A stretch of DNA of 64,000 nt from an uncultured Gammaproteobacteria bacterium (lineage in GTDB: Bacteria > Pseudomonadota > Gammaproteobacteria > Eutrophobiales > Eutrophobiaceae): the NCBI GenBank assembly GCA_943788815.1, contig CALSRS010000002.1, positions 121,062-185,061 of the forward strand. Reading direction: 5' to 3'. Shown here in pieces: positions 53,181 through 62,138 of the stretch (positions are counted from its first letter, which is position 1; every line of letters begins with the position of its first letter). A program made the position numbers and the translations under genes. The notes beneath the pieces are model-generated. The model worked only from the letters and a program-made list of their open reading frames with translations. It searched no databases and had not been told where the DNA came from.

Positions 53181-53717
53181 ATGTATATCACCCAAGATAA
53201 AAAATTTAGTCGCGACCCGTATCAGTCAGGCTTTACTCTCATTGAAATCATGCTGGCTATCACCATCGCGGGAATACTTGCAATGATGGCTATTCCTGAA
53301 ATGAATTATGCCATGGATAACTCCAGAGTCAGAACAGCAACATCTGATATACACACGACTTTATTACTAGCCCGAAGTGAGGCCATAAAAAGAAATGGAA
53401 GCATCACGATCAACCGAGGTGGTGCTGCATGGACCGATGGCTGGGAAGTAAAAACCGGAAGTACCATCCTGCCAAATGGAAAACAGGAGGCCATAGGTGG
53501 TGTGGATATCCTCTGCTTTACCAATACTGCAGGATCCACGCCCTGTGGCGCAACACTGACATTTGAACGAACTGGCCGTTCCTCCTCCTATATTGAATTC
53601 AGGATGTACAACAGTACAGATACAAACATTCCTATGCGTTGTGTCAAGGTGAGTCTGAGTGGTCGTCCTGGTTCTAGTGTCGATTCCGACAATAACGCTG
53701 CAGATGGATGTGACTAG
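53181..53717 (+). CDS. fimT: Minor pseudopilin FimT/FimU (GspH-like)
   Basis: About 178 residues from the ATG at 53181. A 16-residue leader ends at QSG before FTLIEIMLAITIAGILAMMAIPE (cleavage before Phe1, Glu5 present). The GspH/FimT C-domain is indicated by DIHTTLLLARSEAIKRNGSITI and the closing VSLSGRPGSSV, a FimT hallmark. The protein is a minor pilin that primes type IV pilus assembly. A longer in-frame reading from 53136 would overlap pilE and bury the leader. Confidence 0.9.
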   Translation: MYITQDKKFSRDPYQSGFTLIEIMLAITIAGILAMMAIPEMNYAMDNSRVRTATSDIHTTLLLARSEAIKRNGSITINRGGAAWTDGWEVKTGSTILPNGKQEAIGGVDILCFTNTAGSTPCGATLTFERTGRSSSYIEFRMYNSTDTNIPMRCVKVSLSGRPGSSVDSDNNAADGCD

Positions 53718-53720
53718 GCT

Positions 53721-54332
53721 ATGCATATACAAAACATAAATAAGAATTCTGGTTTTTCGATGATTGAAGTCCTGGTCACCATGATTATTATTCTTGTGGG
53801 ATTACTTGGCATTGCAGGCTTGCAGATACGTGCCCAGTTAACGGAGATGGAATCCTATCAACGGGCGCAGGCGTTAATTATTATGTCTGATATTACGGAC
53901 AAAATGTATATTAACCGTGAGACCGCAGACTGTTTTGCAATTACGAGCAATACAACATCTGGTACACCCTATCTTGGGACAGCCGGGGCCAACCACATTG
54001 GAACACCGACCTGCACCTCCAGTACTTCTGCCTATAACACCCAGGCAGTCAATACGATGCAAATGATAAATACCCAATTAACTGGTGCCGCAGAAACCTT
54101 TGGAGGAAATAACGTCGGCTCTATGATCGGTGCGCGGGCATGTGTTAGTTATGACAATACTGATTTAATCAATGGCAGACCAGGGACAGGACCATATACG
54201 CTTATCGTCACCTGGCAAGGTTTGGCAGATATTGTGGCACCGACAAACATGAATTGCGGTGTGGGCTTATATGGTAACGAAACAAACCGACGAGCTGTGT
54301 CGACTACAATCCGTTTAGGCGCATTAAATTAA
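53721..54332 (+). CDS. pilV: Minor pilin PilV
   Basis: A 203-aa prepilin: leader ending at NSG, then FSMIEVLVTMIIILVGLLGIAGLQ (Phe1, Glu5), the PilV/GspI-type start. The segment RAQALIIMSDITDKMYINR is characteristic of PilV. Extra cysteines occur in the C-terminal domain (DCFAIT, ARACVSY, NMNCGVG). It starts 3 bp after fimT and forms the tip-priming complex with FimT, PilW, PilX and PilE. Confidence 0.92.
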   Translation: MHIQNINKNSGFSMIEVLVTMIIILVGLLGIAGLQIRAQLTEMESYQRAQALIIMSDITDKMYINRETADCFAITSNTTSGTPYLGTAGANHIGTPTCTSSTSAYNTQAVNTMQMINTQLTGAAETFGGNNVGSMIGARACVSYDNTDLINGRPGTGPYTLIVTWQGLADIVAPTNMNCGVGLYGNETNRRAVSTTIRLGALN

Positions 54333-54333
54333 A

Positions 54334-55509
54334 ATGACCATGAAGATGACATTCAAAAACCAGCTGGGACTCTCTTTAATTGAACTGATGGTTGCCCTTG
54401 GCATTGGATCGGTATTAATGCTTGGCCTTACAACAACTTTTCAGAATTCCAGTAATACACAAAGGGATATGGAACGCACCGGAAGACTCATAGAAAATGG
54501 TCGATATGCTATTGACTTACTCAGCGGTGACCTGCGACACGCGGGATTTTATGGTTATTACTTTGCATCGCTTGCAACACCAGGTGCATTACCTGATCCT
54601 TGCGAAATTGCAGATGTTGCAACTGGAACACCGCCGTTAGCAACTAATAATTTAGCCACGGCAATGGCACTGCCCATACAGGGTTATAATGCCGCCAGTT
54701 TAACCGTAAGGCCCGTGATTTCTGCGACGAGTTGCGTTACCCAGGGGCTGCTTGTAAATGCCAATTTAAAACCCGGTTCCGACATCGTTGTAGTTCGTCG
54801 CGCCAGTACAGACGTGTATACCGGAACAATTGCCAGTGACGACAACGATAAGGTCTATATTCAGGCCAATCCCCGCACTATCAACCTCCTGCTTGCAAAC
54901 ACCGGAAGCAATGTACCAACCGTTGCCGTTGATGGTAGCGCCCCGTTAATGAAATATCCATACGATCCCTCCATTACGACGCCTGCGGATACTTATGAAT
55001 ATTTTGTCCATGTGTATTTTGTCGCACCCTGCAGTTTCGGAACGGGGGCAAATGATATTTGTACTAATTCAGATGACGAAGTGCCCACACTAAAACGGCT
55101 TGAACTTTCAACAAACGGCACCAGTACCAAAATGAAAATCGTACCGCTGGTAGAAGGTGTTGAATATATGAAAGTGGAATACGGAATCGATAATAGCCCA
55201 GCCACGGTCAGCCTGGTTACCGGATTTGCAGGCGATGGTATCCCAGACACCTATACGGCCACGCCCACACTGGCACAATGGGAGCAGGTCGTCTCAGTAC
55301 GAGTCTATACCTTGATTGCCTCTACTCAGGAAACGCCTAATTTTACTGATACCAAACAATATATATTTCCGCTTGCTGCCGGCAATCTTACGATAACGCC
55401 AACCGATGATGCCGGAACAACCAATACCGACGAAACGGGTTTAAAGCGTCACGTCTATTCAACAGAAGTCAGGCCCATGAATCTGGGCGGACGACGGGAG
55501 ATTCCATAA
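54334..55509 (+). CDS. pilW: Minor pilin PilW
   Basis: A 391-residue prepilin, the expected large size for PilW. Leader MTMKMTFKNQLG, then LSLIELMVALGIGSVLMLGLTTTFQ (cleaved class III type with Leu at +1 and Glu5). The N-terminal RTGRLIENGRYAIDLLSGDLRHAGFYG is typical of PilW. The C-terminal domain is variable and rich in Thr/Asn. It starts 1 bp after pilV and overlaps the pilX start by 1 bp. Confidence 0.92.
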   Translation: MTMKMTFKNQLGLSLIELMVALGIGSVLMLGLTTTFQNSSNTQRDMERTGRLIENGRYAIDLLSGDLRHAGFYGYYFASLATPGALPDPCEIADVATGTPPLATNNLATAMALPIQGYNAASLTVRPVISATSCVTQGLLVNANLKPGSDIVVVRRASTDVYTGTIASDDNDKVYIQANPRTINLLLANTGSNVPTVAVDGSAPLMKYPYDPSITTPADTYEYFVHVYFVAPCSFGTGANDICTNSDDEVPTLKRLELSTNGTSTKMKIVPLVEGVEYMKVEYGIDNSPATVSLVTGFAGDGIPDTYTATPTLAQWEQVVSVRVYTLIASTQETPNFTDTKQYIFPLAAGNLTITPTDDAGTTNTDETGLKRHVYSTEVRPMNLGGRREIP

Positions 55510-55955
55510 TGAGGATGATTCGTAAGCAACGCGGTGCAACTCTGTTTGTGGCCCTCATATTCCTGTTAATCATGACCCTGTTTGCTATTACGTCTATTAA
55601 CATGAGTACGGTCAATCTCAGGATTGTGGGGAATATGCAGGCGGTGAAATACATGGATTCCGCGGCTCAAGAAGCCATAGAACAAAAGATCAGTAATAGC
55701 GACAGTTTTGCGTCATCCGTCGGTGCAACCACCGTCAACAGTACGATTAGTGGCACCAACTTTACAGTGAATGTTGCTGCCCCTGACTGTATAGACAGTC
55801 AAGTTGCTGCGGGCTACAGCGCCGTCGTTGAAAATGTTATACCGGAGGACAATACCTGGGAGATTTCCGCCACGGTCACCGATAACGTCACGGGAGCCAC
55901 CTCTACCATTCATCAGGGAGTTGAAATGCGCATGCTCGCAGGAAACTGCGGCTAG
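55509..55955 (+). CDS. pilX: Minor pilin PilX
   Basis: A 148-aa minor pilin. It has the PilX-type N-terminus MRMIRKQRGATLFVALIFLLIMTLFAITSINMS, with a G/A cleavage site; the Glu5 of other pilins is absent, as is normal for PilX/GspK-like subunits. It overlaps pilW by one base. The position between pilW and pilY1 is conserved. Confidence 0.9.
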   Translation: MRMIRKQRGATLFVALIFLLIMTLFAITSINMSTVNLRIVGNMQAVKYMDSAAQEAIEQKISNSDSFASSVGATTVNSTISGTNFTVNVAAPDCIDSQVAAGYSAVVENVIPEDNTWEISATVTDNVTGATSTIHQGVEMRMLAGNCG

Positions 55956-55984
55956 TCCACACAACGTAATCTTTGGAGTTTATT

Positions 55985-58900
55985 ATGTACAATCTGGTTA
56001 ATACATTAAGACAAATCAACATCAGGACCCTGATGATGACCATGAGTATTTGCATGGTAACTGGCATACCCCAGACCTATGCCGACTTTGACCCGGTGAA
56101 CGATGATACTGATATCTTTCTGGCCAACCCAAGTATCATTTCCAACCGGCCCAATGTCCTTCTCTATATTGACAACACCGCCAACTGGAACACGGCGTTT
56201 GCGAATGAGAAAACCGCTCTCGTCAACGTGGTTCAGAATCTGTCAGACGGGTTTAACGTGGGACTAATAACATATCCAGAGACGGGTGGTGGCAATGACA
56301 ATATCGATGGTGCTACCCTGCGATTTGCCGTGCGACAGATGGTGGGTGACAACAAAACTACCCTTGCATCTCTGGTTAACGGTTGGAACGTAAATACTGA
56401 CAAAGGTAATAACTCTACTCTCTCGGAAGGCATGGTAGAGATCTTCCGTTATTTTAACGGCGCGACCTCTTACTCCAGCTTTGGCAAGGAAAAAACTGAC
56501 TATACAAACAATACTTCAGCAGATCCGGGGAATAATTTTAACCATGAGGCCACGGCAGCAGGACTCAGTGATTATGCCCTTGAAGCGACACCGAATTCCA
56601 GTTCCGTATTCAACTCTCCTATTGCCGATGCCTGCCAGAAGAACTTTGTCATTTACCTCAGTAATGGACCGGCCAACGAGAATAGCTCATCGCTCTCCAA
56701 TGCTGAGGCTGAACTAGCGGCGCAGGGTTATGATACCAGCTCCACGATTTCGCTCAGCCGGTCCGGTGCAGAAGGTAGCTGGGCCGACGAGTGGGCACAG
56801 TATATGAACAACGCCGATGTTAATTCTGCTACAGGGACACAGAACGTCACTTTTTACACCGTGGAAGTAGACCCCGGAACGCAAAATTCCGACCTGGACA
56901 TGACGGCGTTAATGAAAAGTGTTGCCTTACACGGAGGGGGGGAATATTTTGAGACCTCCAGCGCTAACGGTGGTCAGGCAATACTTAATGCCCTGAATAC
57001 GATATTTACCGAGATTCAGGCAGTGAACAGTGTATTTGCCTCCACAACCCTGCCCGTCAGTGTTAACGTCCGCGGAACCAACCTCAACCAGGTGTATATC
57101 GGTGTGTTTCGTCCGGATGAAAACAAGGACCCACGCTGGTTTGGGAATCTGAAGATGTACAAGCTGGGGTTTGATAGTGATACCAGCACCCTGTTCCTGG
57201 CGGATGCCGCCGGCACGCCGGCAGAAAATCCTGCAACTGGTTTTATCAATGCCAGCTCCGCCAGTTTCTGGACTGCCAACTCAAGTTTCTGGGGTTATCG
57301 TACTGCCGAGGAAAACGGCACCGGTGGTAATTCTGATTCCCCTGATGGTGATCTCGTAGAAAAAGGTGGGGCCGCCCAAAAAATCCGTGATGCCTATCCC
57401 ACGAACCCCAGTGCCTCGTCCAACAGGACGCTTTATACCTGTACCGGGTCGTGTGCCACGGGGAGTTCCTTGTCCTCGACACCGTTTGAAACCACTAATT
57501 CTGATATCTCCAATGCCAGTCTGGGTCTGGGAACGACCGCTATCTCCTCTTTGACGGGATTTGTTGAGCAGCCTGTCACAGCTATAACGGATGTCTTTGA
57601 TATCACCGCCGCCACCACCGCTGCCGGCGGTGTAGCGGTTACCAGTATCGATTCCGCTGCCGTGGGTCAGACGACCGCCAGCCTGACGTCTATCAATACC
57701 CAGGCCATTACTGCCTTGAACAATAGCCCGGTGGTGCAAACGTTCACAAATTTAAACCGGGCGTCAGGTAACCCCAAAGACCCGGTTATTGCTACGGTGA
57801 ATGGCCATGGCTACAGTGATAACCAGACGGTTTTTATCGCTGGCGTAGTCAGTGGTACAGCGGGGTACAACGGTCAAAAGACGATTGATGTTACCGGCGC
57901 TAACACCTTCAAATATTCCACCGGGACCAGTAATCCGTCACCTAATCCTGATTACAGTAGTGGAACCATTTCCACCACGACCACCATTGTCACAGCCACG
58001 GTGGCAAACCATGGTCTTAATACAAGTGATAGCGTTACCATCACCGGTGTGGTTCCGTCGGCTTTCAATGGCACTTACAATATCAACAAGATCAATGACG
58101 ATACGTTTACTTTTGTCACCTCTTCTGCTCTGGCGCCGGTCACGGACGTCAGTAGTGCTACCGTATCGGCCAGGTCCACTGTTGCCACTGCCACGGCTGC
58201 AAGCCACGGCTTTAGTGTCTCCGACAGTATTATTGTCTCAGGGGCAACAGTAAGCGGTTATAACGGGACCTATACCGTCACTCGCGCAACGACTAATTTG
58301 TTTAGTTTCGTCATACCCGTTTCACAAGCCGACGATAACAGTGGTACAGCCGTGGTCTATGCTGGGACATCCGTTGCAACCGCTACGGCGCCCAGCCATG
58401 GTTTTGCCGACGGGGCCCTGGTGTCCATCTCCGGTGCCAACCCCAGTACCTTAAATGGCACCTATAATATTACTTTTGTTGATGGCAATACATTTTCGTA
58501 CACTACCATCAGCTCTGCTGATGATACTGATGGCGGCATTATGGCGTCAGACGGGACATCCAATCAGGCCACGGTGACGATCCCCGGGCACCCCTTCAGT
58601 GTGGGGGATTTTATTACCGTCACCGGTGTGACACCCGGCGACTATAACGTCAGTAATGAAATGGTCGATACGGTGATCGATGGCAATACGATTACTTACA
58701 CCGTCACTAACACGCCAAGCCCGGCGTCTGATGTGAGTTCGGCGGCTGCAAAATTCAATAGCGCGACGGCTGTGGTGACATTGCCAACACATGGGTATTC
58801 CACCGCCAATCAGATCACCATCGAAGGGGCAACTCCCACGGAATATAATAAATCGGATGTATCAATTACAGTCATTGATACAGACACCTTCAAATATTCC

Positions 58901-60973
58901 ATCTCCAGCTCTCAGGATGCTGATGCCACCGGAACTATTACCGCGAAAATCAAGACTACAACGGCCCAGGCACGGGCAGTGGATCATGGTTTTTCCACCA
59001 GTGATGTCGTCCAGATTGCAGGCGTTTCACCTTCTGCATTTAACGGTTCTACCTTTAGTATCACCAGGGTGGATGACGATAACTTTACCTATACCATTCC
59101 ATCTGCCCAGGGAGATGGCACTGGCACCATGACGGCTTCCAGCGGGTCCGGATCTTCTAGTGCCCGTTCCACCCTGATCAACTGGGTGCGGGGCGATGAC
59201 AATCAGGAAGATGAGAATGCCAATGCCTCGACTACCGACGTCCGTGCCTCCATACACGGCGACGTGCTGCATTCAAGACCGGCAGTGGTCAATTACAACC
59301 GCCATGGCAATGACGATGATGTGTACGTCTATTATGGTAGTAACGATGGTGTCCTTCGTGCCGTTAAAGGTGGCTTTGATCAAAGTGATGCCGCTACCAC
59401 TGCCGCCGAACCGCTTCCTGGTCAAGAGGCCTGGGGGTTTATACCGGAAGAATTCTTCTCAAAATTTCAACGCCTGAGAAACAATGAACCCAATATCGGC
59501 AGTAATAACAAGAAACCTTATTTTATGGATGGCACCATTGGGGTACTGGTAGAAGACAACAGTGGACCTGGTGGTGAGTTTGTCCCCGATGATTTGATCG
59601 ATGTGACGGTGGATGATAACAATAATCCAGATAAGGTCCATCTCTTCATTTCCATGCGCCGTGGCGGACGGTTTATCTATGCCCTGGACGTTAGTGCCCC
59701 CGCTGATCCCAAACTTCTCTGGAAGAAGAGCAGTAGCGACGCGGGTTTTGGCGAACTGGGTTATACCTGGTCTGCCCCTAATGTCTTTAGGGCGGCTGCT
59801 AACAGTGGTGACCCCATGATAATCTTTGGCGCAGGTTATGACCCGGATGTTGAGGACATCGACCCAGCCGAAATTGACGCCCGAACAGCTACCACGGTGA
59901 CCCATACAGGTGGTGCAGTGGAGACCCGTACCATGGGCCGGGGTATCTTTGTTGTTGATGCGGATGATGGTGATATTATCTGGCAAGCCGGTCCCAGCAG
60001 TGTTACACCGGTTGGAAGTCACCCCTATGTGGTGGTCGATGGCATGGACTATGCCATACCTTCAGATGTGGTCGTCATTAGCAACCGTGTCGGATCGGTC
60101 GATAACCGTGCCTATGTAGGAGATACCGGCGGCAACATGTGGCGTATCGACATGGACGACGTCGATCCCGATGAGTGGAAGGTCACCAAGCTAGCATCCA
60201 TAGCCGATGAATCTGGTCTTGCTGATGCTGATCCCGATCCCAGCGGCCTGCGTAAATTTCTGTTTCCCCCTGACGTGGTGTATTCCGATGACGGCTATGA
60301 CGCGGTACTGGTCGGCTCTGGTGACCGTGAACACCCCTTTGATGAGACGGTGGTCAATCGATTCTATATGTTCAAGGATGTCGGCACAGACGCTGATACA
60401 CCTCTCATCGATACGACTGTTGATGATGATGGGGGTATCACTGTACAAATCACTAATGATAGTACCCTGTCTGAATCGGATCTATTTGATGCCACCTCAA
60501 ATTGCATACAGAGTGGAGCTGACTGTTCGGGCTCAGGGGACGAAGCCGATTCGACTACTGCAGCTAGCGCCCTGGCCAGTGCCAATGGCTGGTTCATCAC
60601 ACTAGGGACAGGTGAAAAGGTCGTCGGCAACTCGGTCACCCTGAACAACATTACCTTTTTCAATACCAACCAACCGGAAACGGCAGTGGTCTCCACCGAC
60701 TGTTCCAGCAACCTGGGTGTGGCCCGACAATACAAAGTTTCATTTGATGATGCCACTGCATTTGAAGATCAAAACATCGATGGTAGTACGGATGCTGCAG
60801 ACCGATACACCACGCATGTGGGTGGTGGTTACCTGCCCTCACCTGTGCCAGTAGTGGTGGAGATTGATGGTGAGATCCATGAAGGTGTCATCTCTGGTGT
60901 AGCAGTGGATCAACCACCGGGCTCCGTACTTAACGCCCGCCTGAGAAAGTTTTGGTATAAGGAGATGGATTAG
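55985..60973 (+). CDS. pilY1: Type IV pilus tip adhesin PilY1 with tandem repeat insertion
   Basis: A 1662-residue secreted pilus-tip/biogenesis protein, well above the roughly 1150 aa of P. aeruginosa PilY1. It has a signal peptide (about 1-32), an N-terminal VWA-like domain (PNVLLYIDNTANW near 50, with a degenerate metal-site motif) and then an insertion of seven repeats at about residues 603-1055. The C-terminal PilY1 beta-propeller follows from about 1060 (DVLHSRPAVVNY, GRGIFVVDADDG, YVGDTGGNMWRIDMDD), with an Asp-rich calcium-loop-like stretch. I chose the ATG at 55985, after GGAG; the open frame extends four codons to a TTG. The last gene of the pilus operon. Confidence 0.93.
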   Translation: MYNLVNTLRQINIRTLMMTMSICMVTGIPQTYADFDPVNDDTDIFLANPSIISNRPNVLLYIDNTANWNTAFANEKTALVNVVQNLSDGFNVGLITYPETGGGNDNIDGATLRFAVRQMVGDNKTTLASLVNGWNVNTDKGNNSTLSEGMVEIFRYFNGATSYSSFGKEKTDYTNNTSADPGNNFNHEATAAGLSDYALEATPNSSSVFNSPIADACQKNFVIYLSNGPANENSSSLSNAEAELAAQGYDTSSTISLSRSGAEGSWADEWAQYMNNADVNSATGTQNVTFYTVEVDPGTQNSDLDMTALMKSVALHGGGEYFETSSANGGQAILNALNTIFTEIQAVNSVFASTTLPVSVNVRGTNLNQVYIGVFRPDENKDPRWFGNLKMYKLGFDSDTSTLFLADAAGTPAENPATGFINASSASFWTANSSFWGYRTAEENGTGGNSDSPDGDLVEKGGAAQKIRDAYPTNPSASSNRTLYTCTGSCATGSSLSSTPFETTNSDISNASLGLGTTAISSLTGFVEQPVTAITDVFDITAATTAAGGVAVTSIDSAAVGQTTASLTSINTQAITALNNSPVVQTFTNLNRASGNPKDPVIATVNGHGYSDNQTVFIAGVVSGTAGYNGQKTIDVTGANTFKYSTGTSNPSPNPDYSSGTISTTTTIVTATVANHGLNTSDSVTITGVVPSAFNGTYNINKINDDTFTFVTSSALAPVTDVSSATVSARSTVATATAASHGFSVSDSIIVSGATVSGYNGTYTVTRATTNLFSFVIPVSQADDNSGTAVVYAGTSVATATAPSHGFADGALVSISGANPSTLNGTYNITFVDGNTFSYTTISSADDTDGGIMASDGTSNQATVTIPGHPFSVGDFITVTGVTPGDYNVSNEMVDTVIDGNTITYTVTNTPSPASDVSSAAAKFNSATAVVTLPTHGYSTANQITIEGATPTEYNKSDVSITVIDTDTFKYSISSSQDADATGTITAKIKTTTAQARAVDHGFSTSDVVQIAGVSPSAFNGSTFSITRVDDDNFTYTIPSAQGDGTGTMTASSGSGSSSARSTLINWVRGDDNQEDENANASTTDVRASIHGDVLHSRPAVVNYNRHGNDDDVYVYYGSNDGVLRAVKGGFDQSDAATTAAEPLPGQEAWGFIPEEFFSKFQRLRNNEPNIGSNNKKPYFMDGTIGVLVEDNSGPGGEFVPDDLIDVTVDDNNNPDKVHLFISMRRGGRFIYALDVSAPADPKLLWKKSSSDAGFGELGYTWSAPNVFRAAANSGDPMIIFGAGYDPDVEDIDPAEIDARTATTVTHTGGAVETRTMGRGIFVVDADDGDIIWQAGPSSVTPVGSHPYVVVDGMDYAIPSDVVVISNRVGSVDNRAYVGDTGGNMWRIDMDDVDPDEWKVTKLASIADESGLADADPDPSGLRKFLFPPDVVYSDDGYDAVLVGSGDREHPFDETVVNRFYMFKDVGTDADTPLIDTTVDDDGGITVQITNDSTLSESDLFDATSNCIQSGADCSGSGDEADSTTAASALASANGWFITLGTGEKVVGNSVTLNNITFFNTNQPETAVVSTDCSSNLGVARQYKVSFDDATAFEDQNIDGSTDAADRYTTHVGGGYLPSPVPVVVEIDGEIHEGVISGVAVDQPPGSVLNARLRKFWYKEMD
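57791..59150 (+). repeat. Seven tandem FCCH-like repeats inside pilY1
   Basis: Seven imperfect repeats of about 60-67 residues, each starting with the pattern A-T/V-x-x-x-H-G/P-x-x-x-x-D/N-x-V/I-x-I-x-G and followed by NGTYNI-like and T-F-x-Y/F segments (for example NHGLNTSD, SHGFSVSD, SHGFADGA, GHPFSVGD, THGYSTAN, DHGFSTSD). The layout resembles FCCH-like beta domains repeated in phage tail and surface proteins. DNA-level identity between repeats is low, so the expansion is not recent. Confidence 0.75.
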
Positions 60974-60991
60974 CTGGGCTCCAGCTAATCC
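60967..60991 (+). terminator. Strong hairpin at the pilY1 stop codon, possible terminator
   Basis: A perfect 10-bp stem (GGATTAGCTG / CAGCTAATCC) with a 5-nt loop; the TAG stop at 60971-60973 lies inside the stem. A second small stem (ACTTAC/GTAAGT) at 60992-61010 is followed by seven A. There is no T-run after the first hairpin, so intrinsic termination is uncertain. It separates convergent pilY1 and the DUF4124 gene. Confidence 0.4.
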
Positions 60992-61018
60992 ACTTACCCA
61001 TAACGTAAGTAAAAAAAG

Positions 61019-61489
61019 CTAGTTAGGTGGAACGTATTCGGTACAGTATTTTTTGATCAATGCCTGGGTTGCTACCAGTTCCCTTTGACGTGTATCTTCA
61101 TCAACCCGGACACGACTACCATCGGATTGCAGAATAAGGGCATTAGGCACAGAGTAACTTGCAAGTTGTTGATGCGATCTCTGACAATTTTCTGCCTGGA
61201 CAGTGGCATTTTCTTTATCAATCTGTTTATTTTGTTCTTCGATTAACCTGGCCTCACGCTCTAAATTTAGCCGTCTAATACGGTTTTCCATATCTCTAAC
61301 AGCTGAAGCACTGGTAGATCGAGTCTGAATTTCCAGGGTTTCTGTTTGAATATCACCCGGCGGTGGTGTCTGGGAATACTGGGTAACACCGTCCTCATCC
61401 ACCCATTTATATAACTCGGCATGTGACGAAAGAGTCACTCCCATCAGACAAAGCCAGGAAATTGTAAGAATTTTGTTGAAATTACGCAT
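61019..61489 (-). CDS. Exported DUF4124 protein
   Basis: A 156-residue periplasmic protein. It has a signal peptide (MRNFNKILTISWLCLMGVTLSSHA), then the DUF4124 core ELYKWVDEDGVTQYSQTPPPGD near residues 25-46, a long charged coiled coil (about 65-105, ENRIRRLNLEREARLIEEQ) and a C-terminal part with two cysteines. I chose the ATG at 61489 because it starts the signal peptide; a longer frame exists to 61540. DUF4124 proteins are common beside pilus and envelope genes but have no assigned function. Confidence 0.85.
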   Translation of the reverse strand: MRNFNKILTISWLCLMGVTLSSHAELYKWVDEDGVTQYSQTPPPGDIQTETLEIQTRSTSASAVRDMENRIRRLNLEREARLIEEQNKQIDKENATVQAENCQRSHQQLASYSVPNALILQSDGSRVRVDEDTRQRELVATQALIKKYCTEYVPPN

Positions 61490-61667
61490 ATATCTTGGCC
61501 TTTGGTATATACTTAATAGTGCATAAAGTATACGTTGCAAACATGAATAATGTAAATAAATTTAACAGCTTATGACATCATTTGACCTATTTAGTTCAAA
61601 TTGTAAAAATTCACATGCAACTGAATAAAATCTATAAAGGAAATAATTTAAATATAGGGTATCCGAT

Positions 61668-62117
61668 ATGAAACTGACTGGACTGGCTATTTTACTATTC
61701 ATTACCATCCCACTGCAGGCGGCAGTAACCATAGTTGAGTGTGAAGATGCTGATGGCGAACGAACTTTTCAGGCCACATGCTCACCCGGGACGACCCAGG
61801 TAAACAAACGCGAAATTCTGACAGGCCCCTCAACAGGTGGAGCGGTAAATTCGGGAGATACAGTTGTCAAAGCAACTCTGTATTCAGTTCCTGAATGTGT
61901 CGTTTGTGGTGATGTACGTGAATTTCTCGAATCGCGCAAAGTCGTGGTCAACGAAAAAGATGCTAGTAATGAACAATTGATCCAGGAAGAATTAAAAGCA
62001 CTGACAGGTGTACTTCGGGTACCTGTCATTGTCATTGGAGATACCGTAATATCTGGCTATCAACGTGACCAATTGACCGCCGCATTAATGGCAGCGGGCT
62101 ACAATCCTAATAAATAA
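61668..62117 (+). CDS. Exported glutaredoxin-like protein (CVVC)
   Basis: A 149-aa protein with a signal peptide (cleavage likely after LQA), a short N-terminal segment with two cysteines (VECEDADGERTFQATC, reminiscent of DUF4124) and a C-terminal glutaredoxin domain from about residue 68. The active site CVVC sits in YSVPECVVCGDVREFL, the cis-proline in LRVPVIVIGD, and GYQRDQL resembles the glutathione-binding end. It is divergent from the DUF4124 gene and likely works on periplasmic thiols (inference). Confidence 0.8.
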   Translation: MKLTGLAILLFITIPLQAAVTIVECEDADGERTFQATCSPGTTQVNKREILTGPSTGGAVNSGDTVVKATLYSVPECVVCGDVREFLESRKVVVNEKDASNEQLIQEELKALTGVLRVPVIVIGDTVISGYQRDQLTAALMAAGYNPNK

Positions 62118-62138
62118 AGTCTATTAATTGATAGTTGC

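Noticed and set aside
57281-57739. Long minus-strand frame inside pilY1
   Set aside because: It lies wholly inside the strongly supported pilY1 frame and reads as low-complexity Gly/Arg; it is a shadow of the repetitive coding region.
55873-59150. Tandem DNA repeats that could be a CRISPR array or recent duplication
   Set aside because: The pilY1 repeats are conserved at protein but not at DNA level, and no short identical direct repeats with unique spacers are seen; no CRISPR array was found anywhere in the window.
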